DNA of 14,238 nt from an uncultured Gammaproteobacteria bacterium (GCA_938003715.1 CALKYK010000509.1:1-14238); one strand, 5' to 3'; positions 7,113 through 13,301 are shown, counted from the stretch's first letter. The notes: generated by a model from the letters alone, not told the origin. Numbers and translations: made by a program.

Positions 7113-8272
7113 CGTGCGTCTTCCTCCAGGTAGAACTCGATCATCGCGCGATCCGATGCGTCCGGCCTCGCTTCCAGGTAGCGCCGGAACTGCGCCTGCG
7201 CGTTCGCGACGTCCTTCTTCTTCAGGTACAGGTAGCCGAGGTTCTTGTGTGCCTCGGGCGGTGTGTTCGGCGACGAAACGGCGCTCGTGTAGGCCTCGAT
7301 GGCCAGCTCGATGTCGCCGTCTCTGCCGCGCTGGCGGTACATCTCGCCATAGAAGAAATTCACCAGCGCGGGCTCGACGCCGATCTGCACGTGCCGCTGC
7401 AGGAGTTCCTGCGTGCGGCCGAAGCGATTCGTGTCGAGCTGGTCCTCCATCAGCAACAGGTAGTGCCGATTCAGAATCGCGAGCAGGGCCGGGTCGGCGG
7501 TGTCACCCGCATGCGGTTCACCGTAGCGCGAGCGGACGAACTCTTCGAGGTAGTCGGCACGCTCCTCCGAATTCGGGTGCGTTTGCGAGAACAGGCCCGG
7601 CTTTTCGCGTTTGACCTCGGCAGCCGCCTCTTCGTCGAGCAGCCGGTGCCACACGCGGTACGCCGCGTGCGGGTCGTAGGCAGCGTCGGCGAGGAGCTTC
7701 GTGCCGAGCAGGTCGGCTTCCGTCTCCTGCTCACGGTTGAACGAAAGGAAGCTCAGGATCGCGGCCGCCTGCCCCACCGGCGCCGAGACACCGGTCAGCA
7801 CCGCAAGGCCCAGGTCGAAGAAACTCGCGGTTGCCATTTTGGCTTTCAGGCTGCGCAGGCGTTCCAGCGAATGCAGCCGAGTGTAGTGCGCGATCTCGTG
7901 GCCGATTACGGCGGCGAGTTCGTCGGTGGAAGTCGCGCGGACGATCATGCCGGTCCAGATCTGCATCATACCGGTCGCGGTCATCGATGCATTGAAACCC
8001 GGGTTGCGGACGATGTAGACGCGAAAGTCGTCGCAATAGTCGCCGGCCACGCGGCACACGATGCCGTTCAGGTAGTTGACGATCTCGGCATCGCGGACCA
8101 GCAGCGCGGACTTGTTGAGTTCACGCTCGTATTCCTCGAGTTCGAGCCACAGTCCCTGCTCGTCCTTTGCCTCCTCCGGCACGTAACCCGGCGGTATCAG
8201 GTGCTCGATGTCCTGTGCACCGGCGGTCACCACCAGCAATGCGAGAACGACAGCGAGCGCGGTGCGTTGCAC
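7109..8272 (-). CDS. Periplasmic M48 metalloprotease with C-terminal TPR (BepA-like)
   Basis: Zinc endopeptidase of family M48, similar in plan to BepA, which degrades or matures outer-membrane assembly clients in the periplasm. A Sec signal occupies residues 1-19. The catalytic motif HEIAH lies at 125-129 and the third zinc ligand is E183 in SFNREQETEAD. TQTHP-like SQTHPNSEERADYL near 230-243 is a further family signature. Residues from about 260 form helical repeats, including PEAHKNLGYLYLKKKDVANAQ, a TPR. Total length is 387, shorter than BepA-type proteins of about 480 residues, so there are fewer repeats. The start is GTG at 8272: GGAG lies five bases before it and the upstream lipoprotein stop only 2 nt away. 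It overlaps the next lipoprotein by 4 nt. Family assignment is firm; the exact client is unknown. Confidence 0.93.
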   Translation of the reverse strand: MQRTALAVVLALLVVTAGAQDIEHLIPPGYVPEEAKDEQGLWLELEEYERELNKSALLVRDAEIVNYLNGIVCRVAGDYCDDFRVYIVRNPGFNASMTATGMMQIWTGMIVRATSTDELAAVIGHEIAHYTRLHSLERLRSLKAKMATASFFDLGLAVLTGVSAPVGQAAAILSFLSFNREQETEADLLGTKLLADAAYDPHAAYRVWHRLLDEEAAAEVKREKPGLFSQTHPNSEERADYLEEFVRSRYGEPHAGDTADPALLAILNRHYLLLMEDQLDTNRFGRTQELLQRHVQIGVEPALVNFFYGEMYRQRGRDGDIELAIEAYTSAVSSPNTPPEAHKNLGYLYLKKKDVANAQAQFRRYLEARPDASDRAMIEFYLEEDAR

Positions 8273-8274
8273 GC

Positions 8275-9027
8275 TTACTCCGACGTTTCGTTGCCGTCCG
8301 CGGTCGGCAGGTCGCGGAACAAGGTCCGGACCGCCGTCGCGGCGCCCTGCTCCTGGCGCATCTCGCCGCTTCCAGCGTTGACGACGTTGAACCAGACGAT
8401 GTCGCCGGTTCGGAGGTCGACCATCGAGGCGAAACCGTGCTCCGAGCCTGTGGGTACACCCACCCCGGCGGCCGCTGCCAGGATCGCGAACGCCACGCGC
8501 CCGCCGGATGCCTGGTAGTCGCGGTAATAAACGAACATGCCGTAGTCGGCATCGTGTTCCTCGGCCAGCATTCGCGCCTCCGGGCCGAGCGACCAGTCGA
8601 AAACTTCGCCGTTCTCCTTCGTCGGCAGTTTCATCATGCCGAAGTGATGCTGCAGGATGCTGAGCCCGACGGCGGAATGCAGTTTCTCGAAGCGGATCTC
8701 GGTCGCGCCGACGTTGTCCGGGTCGACGACCTTAAGGTCGGCGCCGATGCCCCGCGCGTAATCGTCGAACGCCGTGGTGAAGTTGGCCTGCGCCGCTTCG
8801 GTCCACTCGGCATGCGGTTCCGGCACGCCACCGGCCGTCAGCAGGTAATAGCGTATGTCCGGTGGCATCAGCACGATGCGCGGGTTTGCTTCGACAGACT
8901 CCAGCCGGTCGATCTGCTGCACGTTCTGCGTCATCGTGCAGCCCGACGCGATGACGAGCACGAGCGACAGGGTGCCCGCTTTTCTGATACCTGGGGAACG
9001 GCCGGAGCCGACCGGTTGTGGATTCAT
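8275..9027 (-). CDS. Lipoprotein of unknown function, first gene of the operon
   Basis: A 250-residue protein. Its N-terminus has a basic stretch, a hydrophobic run at 17-28 and a lipobox ending SGC, with lipidated Cys30 followed by Thr, predicting outer-membrane sorting. The mature part includes IVLMPPDIRYYLLTAGG near 51-67, an alanine-rich helix, YGMFVYYRDYQASGGR and then an Ala/Gly-rich segment AFAILAAAAGVGVP. It ends with MVDLRTGDIVWFN and a short helix. A VDLRTGDIVWFN-like strand recurs in lipoproteins of the GNA1162/LpoB kind that report or bind at the envelope, but I do not claim membership. ATG at 9027 is supported by a strong GGAGG five bases upstream, the best ribosome site in the window. 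It leads the operon whose second gene, the M48 protease, starts 2 nt after its stop. Confidence 0.8.
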   Translation of the reverse strand: MNPQPVGSGRSPGIRKAGTLSLVLVIASGCTMTQNVQQIDRLESVEANPRIVLMPPDIRYYLLTAGGVPEPHAEWTEAAQANFTTAFDDYARGIGADLKVVDPDNVGATEIRFEKLHSAVGLSILQHHFGMMKLPTKENGEVFDWSLGPEARMLAEEHDADYGMFVYYRDYQASGGRVAFAILAAAAGVGVPTGSEHGFASMVDLRTGDIVWFNVVNAGSGEMRQEQGAATAVRTLFRDLPTADGNETSE

Positions 9028-9231
9028 GTCTGCCTCCGCGCGACGCGAACCAGGGACGATTGGACAGCGGCGCCGCTCGCTCGTTCGTAAAGGAATGGCG
9101 CGTTTCGACCGTTCCGGGGCGGCCTTGTTATTCGCTCGACATTAGTACGAAGCCGGGCGGCGCGCAAGCGGGCGCTCGCGGCAGGCGAACGCGGTACCGG
9201 CGCTGCTGCGCCGGTACCGCGACCGGTCAAT
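9028..9231. other. Intergenic region upstream of the five-gene operon
   Basis: This 204-nt stretch must carry the promoter of the minus-strand operon starting at 9027 and the 3' end of the transcript from the gene ending at 9232. Besides the ribosome site at about 9033-9037 and the hairpin at 9191-9220, I see no convincing -35/-10 pair and no open frame with protein character. Confidence 0.5.
9191..9220 (-). terminator. Perfect 13-bp hairpin after the duplicated-domain gene; possible terminator or operator
   Basis: GCGGTACCGGCGC and its exact reverse complement flank the loop TGCT, giving a 13-bp uninterrupted stem that starts 11 nt after the minus-strand stop codon. No T-run follows on either strand, so it is not a textbook intrinsic terminator; it may act with Rho, protect the 3' end, or be a protein-binding site. 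Each arm itself contains the palindrome CGGTACCG, at 9192-9199 and 9212-9219, with centres 20 bp apart. Confidence 0.55.
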
Positions 9232-10020
9232 CTACATTTCTTCGGGACGCAGCTCTGCCGCGCGCTGGTTGCGCGCGTTGTACACGCGCGCCACGTCGCA
9301 GTCGACGAGGTTGTTGAACAGCGCACCGTACTGGCGAAACATCTCGCCGTTCGTGTAGCGCTCGAAGTCGGCGCCGAGCGCCGCGTGATTCGGATAGGCG
9401 CGCAGGATCACGAAGTCGGGTGCGTCGTCTCCGCCGCCGCCGTAGGCGGGGAACCAGTGGAACAGGCCGACCTCGGAACCCGATGCCGTCAATGCCTCGG
9501 CCCACGAATGCGTCGCGGTGGCGATTTCGGGATAGGAGGCCCCGTCGAGTACCTTACAGTTCGAAAACGTCAGTACCGAGTTTTCAGGCGTGCCGCCCGG
9601 CGGCATCTTGTAGTTGATAGAGCCCGCAAGTATGTGCACGCCGCAGGTCGCGACTTCCGCGAAGTTGCTCATATGCTCGCCGCCGCTGGAAAACCACATG
9701 TCCATGCCGTTGCCCATGGCGTTGCCGTCGCGCCATGCGCCCAGCCAGATGAAGTCGAACTGCTGGTCCGGTCCGTAATGGTGCTTGGTCAATGTCCAGG
9801 CGGCGTAGTCGTCGACCTCGTTCTCGTTCATGTACCCGGTCCATCCGTCGATGGCGTCCTGCAGGTCGTCCGGGCCCTGGCCGTCATTGAAGGAACAGGT
9901 GTATACCTCGGCGGGCACCACCTTCGACGGCAGCTCGAATCGATCCTGTTCCTGCGCGCCGGACATACCCGTCACGAATACCAGCACGCTGCCGGCAGCG
10001 AGCGCTATTGATCTGCTCAT
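9232..10020 (-). CDS. Exported protein of unknown function with two tandem Cys-pair domains
   Basis: A 262-residue protein with a Sec signal (MSRSIALAAG then SVLVFVTGMSGAQ, cleavage near 22-23). I do not recognise a named family. The mature chain is an internal duplication of a domain of roughly 100 residues. Repeat one runs from C42 (CSFNDGQGPDD) through FDFIWLGAWRDGNAMG to C126 (EVATCGVHIL); repeat two from C155 (CKVLDGASYPE) through PDFVILRAYPNHAALG to C241 (LVDCDVARVY). Cys spacing is 84 and 86 residues, and the only four cysteines are these, so one disulfide per domain is likely in the periplasm. Aromatic strands plus the NHAALG-type helix recall dimeric alpha/beta-barrel (NIPSNAP/ABM-like) folds, which is inference. 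ATG at 10020 has GGGGA about seven bases upstream; a good -10 lies at 10079-10084. It appears monocistronic, bounded by a hairpin downstream. Confidence 0.8.
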   Translation of the reverse strand: MSRSIALAAGSVLVFVTGMSGAQEQDRFELPSKVVPAEVYTCSFNDGQGPDDLQDAIDGWTGYMNENEVDDYAAWTLTKHHYGPDQQFDFIWLGAWRDGNAMGNGMDMWFSSGGEHMSNFAEVATCGVHILAGSINYKMPPGGTPENSVLTFSNCKVLDGASYPEIATATHSWAEALTASGSEVGLFHWFPAYGGGGDDAPDFVILRAYPNHAALGADFERYTNGEMFRQYGALFNNLVDCDVARVYNARNQRAAELRPEEM

Positions 10021-10144
10021 AAGTTTTCCCCGTTGTTGTTCTTGTTCAAGTACCGCCGGAATGACGGCCACGGCACCCAGTATAGTCGGCAGGCCGGCGG
10101 CCAAGGCGAAATGACCCGGATCGGAAATTAATACGCCGGCCGCG
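10021..10144 (-). promoter_or_regulatory. Promoter region and leader of the duplicated-domain gene
   Basis: On the minus strand TATACT (10084-10079) matches five of six -10 bases, but no good -35 sits 16-18 bp upstream; TTGGCC occurs at only 14 bp. Transcription from here would give a leader of roughly 50 nt. The leader includes an A-rich, unstructured GAACAAGAACAACAAC stretch just before the GGGGA ribosome site, which would favour translation. Confidence 0.4.
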
Positions 10145-11428
10145 TCAGGCGACGTTTTCGGCGCGCAGGATGGGTTCCAGGGCGTCGAGCAGTCGATCTA
10201 CCTCGTCAACCGAGTTGTAGTGCACGGGACCGACGCGGACGGCAGTACCGTTGTCGACAATGCCGAGGTGACGGGCGGCTTCCACCGCGTAGACATGCCC
10301 GCTCCAGACGAAGATGTTCCGCGCGCCCAGCGCCGCAGCAATCGCGTCCGGGTGCATGCCCTGCGCCGTGAATGACACCGTCGGTACGCGACGCTGCATC
10401 GCATCAGGCGCCGTCACGCCCTGCACGCGAACGCCGGGCAGCGATTCGAGGCCGTCGATCAGTCGCCGGGCAATGCCGGTTTCGTAATCGAACAGGCAAT
10501 CGAGCGCCGCGTGCACGGCCCGACGCCGACCCTCGAATTGCGCGTAGCGCGAATGATAGTCCCCGGCCATCTTTGCGCCGATCCAGGCGAAATAGTCGAC
10601 CGCGGCCGTCGTACCCGCCATCGCTTCGTGATTCTGCGTGCCGGTTTCGAAGCAGCCGGGGATCGACTCCGGTGCCGGGCGCACCTTGTAGGGTTCGAGG
10701 CGCTCCAGGATCTCGCGCCTGCCCCACAGGATGCCCTGGTGCGGGCCGAAAAACTTGTACGCCGAACAGACCAGGAAGTCACAGCCGAGCGCCTGCACGT
10801 CGGTCGAGATATGCGGCACTGACTGCACCGCGTCGATGTAGGTAAGCGCGCCGGCGTCGCGCGCTTTCGCACAGATGGCATGCACGTCGTTGATCGTACC
10901 GAGCAGGTTGCTCGCGGCGCCGACGCACACGAGCCGGGTCCGGTCGGTGAGGACCTCGTCCAGCCGCTCGAGATCGAACTCGAACGTGCCGACGTCGAAC
11001 GGCAGCCAGCGGACTTCGAGATCGAGATCGCGCGCCAGCAGGAGCCAGGGCGCCACGTTCGCGTCGTGATCCATGCGCGAGAGGACGATTTCGTCGCCGG
11101 GCCGAAACAGCCGTCCGATCGACCGCGACATGTGCAGCGTGATCGTCGTCATGTTCTGGCCGAACACGATTTCGTCGGGAGAGTCCGCGTTCAAAAGGTC
11201 GGCCATCGCAAGATGCGCTTCGGCGACGATGTCGTCCACGCGCCCGGACGTGACGAAAGCGCCATGCACGTTGGCGTTGGACTCGACCAGGCAGCGGCTC
11301 ATTGCGTCGACGACGCTGCGCGGCACCTGGGTGCCGGCAGGGTTGTCGAAGTAGACGCGTTCGCGGCCGTCGTCGTCGATCGAAAGCGCCGGAAACTCGG
11401 CGCGCACTGCGGCAAGATCGAAAGTCAT
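10145..11428 (-). CDS. Class V PLP-dependent enzyme, cysteine desulfurase-like (VC1184 type)
   Basis: A fold-type I PLP enzyme of 427 residues in the aminotransferase class V group. PLP-handling residues are visible: Schiff-base K225 in SAYKFFGPH, D199 in YIDAVQSVPH for the pyridine nitrogen, and H121 in RMDHDANVAPW as the stacking residue. The layout fits the family named cysteine desulfurase-like, VC1184 (TIGR01976). In true SufS/CsdA the loop RxGxHCA carries the persulfide cysteine; here the matching stretch reads FVWSGHVYA at 373-381, with Y380 where Cys would be, so persulfide chemistry by the usual route is unlikely. ATG at 11428 has only a weak GGGA upstream. It lies 18 nt after the 68-residue gene. 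Reaction and substrate are unknown; amino-acid lyase or transaminase activity is possible. Confidence 0.88.
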   Translation of the reverse strand: MTFDLAAVRAEFPALSIDDDGRERVYFDNPAGTQVPRSVVDAMSRCLVESNANVHGAFVTSGRVDDIVAEAHLAMADLLNADSPDEIVFGQNMTTITLHMSRSIGRLFRPGDEIVLSRMDHDANVAPWLLLARDLDLEVRWLPFDVGTFEFDLERLDEVLTDRTRLVCVGAASNLLGTINDVHAICAKARDAGALTYIDAVQSVPHISTDVQALGCDFLVCSAYKFFGPHQGILWGRREILERLEPYKVRPAPESIPGCFETGTQNHEAMAGTTAAVDYFAWIGAKMAGDYHSRYAQFEGRRRAVHAALDCLFDYETGIARRLIDGLESLPGVRVQGVTAPDAMQRRVPTVSFTAQGMHPDAIAAALGARNIFVWSGHVYAVEAARHLGIVDNGTAVRVGPVHYNSVDEVDRLLDALEPILRAENVA

Positions 11429-11446
11429 CGTCGCTGTCCCGGCGGG

Positions 11447-11653
11447 TCAATCCTGGGGCTGGCCGCCCCATTTCTCGCGATGCGCGTCTTCGGCGCGTTG
11501 TCGCACCTTGGCGTGCCGCGTGGACAGGAGCAGCGAATTCGGATCGCAGACCTCCGCCTTGATCAGGCCCAGGTCGCTGGCAGCATCGAACAGGCTCGGA
11601 TACCAGCGTTCCCAGTTCGGCAGCAGTTCCTCGACCTGTTCGCGGAGATTCAT
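11447..11653 (-). CDS. Small hypothetical protein, 68 residues
   Basis: I do not recognise a family. The protein is hydrophilic and has believable composition: an acidic/aromatic start (NLREQVEELLPNWERWYPSL), then FDAASDLGLIKAEVCDP and a basic helix TRHAKVRQRAEDAHREKWGG. It lacks the Arg/Ser/Pro bias of the antisense frames around it. There is no signal peptide or membrane segment, so it is cytoplasmic. The ATG at 11653 has no Shine-Dalgarno, and a promoter-like sequence ends close to it, so the message could be leaderless or nearly so. It ends 18 nt before the PLP-enzyme gene on the same strand, which suggests co-transcription and perhaps a partner role. Moderate confidence that it is a real gene. 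Confidence 0.55.
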   Translation of the reverse strand: MNLREQVEELLPNWERWYPSLFDAASDLGLIKAEVCDPNSLLLSTRHAKVRQRAEDAHREKWGGQPQD

Positions 11654-11661
11654 CGCCCGAA

Positions 11662-11688
11662 TGTATATGAGCGCCGAAACGCTGACAA
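11662..11688 (-). promoter_or_regulatory. Candidate sigma-70 promoter for the small gene and PLP-enzyme pair
   Basis: On the minus strand TTGTCA (11688-11683, five of six -35 bases) is followed after 15 bp by TATACA (11667-11662), or after 17 bp by TACATT. The start of transcription would fall at or just before the ATG at 11653. The region 11689-11745 otherwise holds nothing I can name. Confidence 0.35.
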
Positions 11689-11745
11689 CGACGGGTCCGC
11701 TTTACTTGCCGGCGCGGTTGTTATAAGCGCCGCGACGCCGATGAA

Positions 11746-12093
11746 TCAGTCTTCGAGCAGCTGCCCGATCATCAGCAGCCCGCCGAGCAGCATCGTGCCG
11801 ACGATGACGGTGGACAGCTCGGGTACGTCGACGGTCGCGAGGACGTCGACGGCAGGCAGCGCCGATAGCACCGGCCGGACGATCTCGGGCATCAGCCGCA
11901 GTAGATCGACGAGCGGCTTGCCGGCAATCGCGATGCCGAATACGGCGGCGCCCGCAAGCGCCAGGCGGCGTGCCCGCATGCGCCTTTTCACGCGACCGAC
12001 CACGCGCGCCGAGAACCCGGCGTCCGCGACAGGATCGTCGCGGAACATCGATTCGAGCAGGCGATCCGTGTCGTCTTTCACTCGTTCAGCCAT
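11746..12093 (-). CDS. Small two-helix membrane protein, putative anti-sigma factor
   Basis: A 115-residue protein encoded directly after, and overlapping by 8 nt, the ECF sigma gene. Residues 1-42 are a charged cytoplasmic-type segment (TDRLLESMFRDD, then DAGFSARVVGRVKRRMRARR). Hydrophobic segments lie at about 43-58 and 93-112, and the chain ends three residues after LLED begins. The D-x-FSARV pattern before a membrane helix is common in short proteins encoded with ECF sigma factors. No HxxxCxxC zinc anti-sigma motif is present, and there is no cysteine at all. Position and topology make an anti-sigma or membrane-tether role plausible but unproven. I chose ATG at 12093; TTG at 12114 would add seven residues inside the sigma gene. 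Confidence 0.65.
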   Translation of the reverse strand: MAERVKDDTDRLLESMFRDDPVADAGFSARVVGRVKRRMRARRLALAGAAVFGIAIAGKPLVDLLRLMPEIVRPVLSALPAVDVLATVDVPELSTVIVGTMLLGGLLMIGQLLED

Positions 12094-12688
12094 ATTGATG
12101 ATGTTCGATTGCAAAATTATCCCTGATTTTTTCCTTACCGCGAAATATCACGGACTTGACCGTTCCCACCGGCATTCCGGAGACGTCGCTGATCTCACGA
12201 TGCGACAGTCCGCAGCCGTAGGACAGAATCATGATCGCGCGTTCCTCCTCGCTCAGCACGCCGAGCAGGCGGTCGAGATCGGACAGCTCCTCGACGTCGT
12301 GGCTGACCCGCTCGCCGTGCAGGTCGGCGTCTCTGCCGACCTGTTCGAGTATCTCGCCGTAGCGTTTCGAGCGTCGCCTGGACTGCAGAAAGGTCGTGTA
12401 GGCGATCTTCAGCAACCAGCCAATGAACGATCCGCTGCCGGTCCAGGTATGCAGCCGGTCCCATGCATGCAGGAACGCATCCTGTGCGAGGTCGTCTGCC
12501 AGCTCGAAATCGCGTGTGAGCCGGCGCAGGAAATTGCGTACCTGCGACTGGTGACGGCGCACCAGTTCGCCGAACGCGCCGGCATCCTGGTGCGCCAGCA
12601 CACGCGAGACGAGATCCCGGTCGAGCGCCTGCTGCTTCGGGCGGTCGGGTGGCAAATTCAGCCGTCCCGCTTTGAACCGAAACGCCAC
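12086..12688 (-). CDS. ECF-type RNA polymerase sigma factor
   Basis: A sigma-70-family factor with only regions 2 and 4, hence ECF type, that directs RNA polymerase to alternative promoters. Region 2 spans about 36-105: GAFGELVRRHQSQVRNFLRRL, then DLAQDAFLHAWDRL and FIGWLLKIAYTTFLQSRRR, the -10 recognition and core-binding parts. Region 4 spans about 136-190: LLGVLSEEERAIMILSY, then the helix-turn-helix GLSHREISDVSGMPVGTVKSVIFRGKEKIRD for -35 contact. The linker is short and acidic. The start is uncertain: GTG at 12688 gives 200 residues and a 31-nt overlap with the upstream membrane gene; TTG at 12655, with GGGA about nine bases before it, would follow that gene's stop by 2 nt and remove 11 residues. 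It sits between two small membrane proteins, consistent with envelope-signal control. Confidence 0.92.
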   Translation of the reverse strand: MAFRFKAGRLNLPPDRPKQQALDRDLVSRVLAHQDAGAFGELVRRHQSQVRNFLRRLTRDFELADDLAQDAFLHAWDRLHTWTGSGSFIGWLLKIAYTTFLQSRRRSKRYGEILEQVGRDADLHGERVSHDVEELSDLDRLLGVLSEEERAIMILSYGCGLSHREISDVSGMPVGTVKSVIFRGKEKIRDNFAIEHHQYG

Positions 12689-13023
12689 ATGGCGAGAAAC
12701 GCGATGCCGATCGTGAGCGGGAACGCGGCGCTGCCCAGGATGGGCTGCATCGCCTCCGGCTCACCGAGCACGACGCCGAATATCGCCAGGCCGACGCCGA
12801 GCGCGGTCCATACCAGGCCGCGGCGGAGATCCCGCTCCTGGCTCGGCTCCGGTTCGCTGAGCTGGCTGATCAGCTCGGGGCTGAGTTCGGCACCTTTCTC
12901 GAGCGCCAGCCGCAGCGTGTTCTGCGTCTCCTGCCTGGCCCGGAAGCGCAGGTAGAGCCAGACGATGAAAATTGCCGTGACGCTGAAAAAGAACACGAGC
13001 GGAATCCAGAGATCTTCGTCCAT
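12658..13023 (-). CDS. Small three-helix membrane protein (DUF6249-like), upstream of the sigma gene
   Basis: A 121-residue integral membrane protein. Helix one is about 6-26 (WIPLVFFFSVTAIFIVWLYL), followed by a basic RFRARQ turn and a soluble linker with NTLRLALEKGAELSPELISQL. Helix two is about 69-87 (GLVWTALGVGLAIFGVVLG), helix three about 97-113 (LGSAAFPLTIGIAFLAMW). The arrangement, one helix, a short amphipathic ELSPELI segment and two more helices, matches small proteins annotated DUF6249 that are frequently encoded next to ECF sigma factors; function is unknown. ATG at 13023 has GGAG six bases upstream, a good ribosome site, and it is the first gene of the sigma operon. It may sense membrane state for the sigma/anti-sigma pair (inference). 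Confidence 0.8.
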   Translation of the reverse strand: MDEDLWIPLVFFFSVTAIFIVWLYLRFRARQETQNTLRLALEKGAELSPELISQLSEPEPSQERDLRRGLVWTALGVGLAIFGVVLGEPEAMQPILGSAAFPLTIGIAFLAMWRFGSKRDG

Positions 13024-13064
13024 TGCTTACTCCATGGCCCCCGATTTGGAGGCGTTACTTGCGA

Positions 13065-13070
13065 TTTATA
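13065..13070 (-). promoter_or_regulatory. -10 candidate for the sigma-factor operon
   Basis: TATAAA on the minus strand, about 42 nt before the ATG at 13023, matches five of six -10 bases. The sequence 16-19 bp further upstream is GC-rich and has no -35 likeness, and no GGAA-type ECF -35 is present on this strand, so strong autoregulation by an RpoE-like sequence is not evident. Confidence 0.35.
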
Positions 13071-13110
13071 CTGCAGATGCCTGCGGCGGCGGAATTGGAT
13101 GCAGGCGAGC

Positions 13111-13162
13111 CGGGGGACCCTCCCGGCCTGGCCGGCCCCCGACGGCCTGATCAGGGCCTGAT
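13111..13162. repeat. Cluster of short repeats and inverted repeats in the divergent region
   Basis: GGCCTGAT occurs twice as a direct repeat, 13144-13151 and 13155-13162, 11 bp apart; GGCCTG occurs once more at 13125. CCTGATCAGG at 13146-13155 is a perfect palindrome. To the left, CGGGGG and CCCCCG flank an inner CCGGCC/GGCCGG inverted repeat. The cluster lies between the two divergent starts and could be an operator or a transcribed structure. The 285-nt gap (13024-13308) holds no protein-like frame. Confidence 0.4.
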
Positions 13163-13177
13163 GCGGACCGCCAGCCC

Positions 13178-13206
13178 GGAAAAAGTTTCATCTCGATTCG
13201 ATCTGT
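13178..13206 (+). promoter_or_regulatory. ECF-like promoter candidate for the plus-strand lipoprotein
   Basis: GGAAAAA at 13178-13184 is followed after 17 bp by TCTGT (13202-13206). RpoE-type ECF promoters have GGAACTT, about 16 bp, then TCTGA, so this is a partial match on the correct strand for the gene at 13309 and close to an ECF sigma gene. The GC-rich surroundings make the A/T-rich GGAAAAAGTTT element stand out. Sequence match only. Confidence 0.3.
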
Positions 13207-13264
13207 GATCGCGACGTATGCCAAGACGCGATAAGGAAAGCCGAACCGATCTCACGCTTTGGGC

Positions 13265-13301
13265 ATCCTCAGTTCAAGGGTTGGCGAACTCTGCCGAGGA
13301 T
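13265..13301 (+). promoter_or_regulatory. Leader hairpin that pairs with the ribosome binding site of the 13309 gene
   Basis: ATCCTC (13265-13270) can pair with GAGGAT (13296-13301), and AGTTC (13271-13275) with GAACT (13286-13290), leaving a 5-nt bulge CTGCC and a 10-nt loop. The GAGGA inside the 3' arm is the Shine-Dalgarno of the GTG start at 13309, eight bases downstream. If transcription begins upstream of 13265, this stem would reduce translation until opened. Confidence 0.45.

Noticed and set aside
7247..8518. Plus-strand open frame of 423 codons opposite the M48 protease and first lipoprotein
   Set aside because: It crosses two convincing minus-strand genes with HExxH and lipobox motifs and has antisense composition.
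9191..9220. Confident intrinsic terminator
   Set aside because: The stem is excellent, but no T-run follows on either strand, so only a tentative terminator call is given.
10145..11428. Calling this gene sufS or csdA (true cysteine desulfurase)
   Set aside because: The RxGxHCA persulfide loop is not conserved (WSGHVYA), and no suf, isc or csdE genes are adjacent.
10880..12955. A very long plus-strand open frame (about 690 codons) antisense to the PLP, anti-sigma and sigma genes
   Set aside because: It has Arg/His/Ser-rich composition, no recognisable domain, and runs opposite several well-supported genes across intergenic gaps; typical of high-GC antisense frames.
13111..13162. CRISPR or mobile-element end
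   Set aside because: Only two to three octamer copies with irregular spacing, no spacers of constant length, no transposase or target-site duplication.
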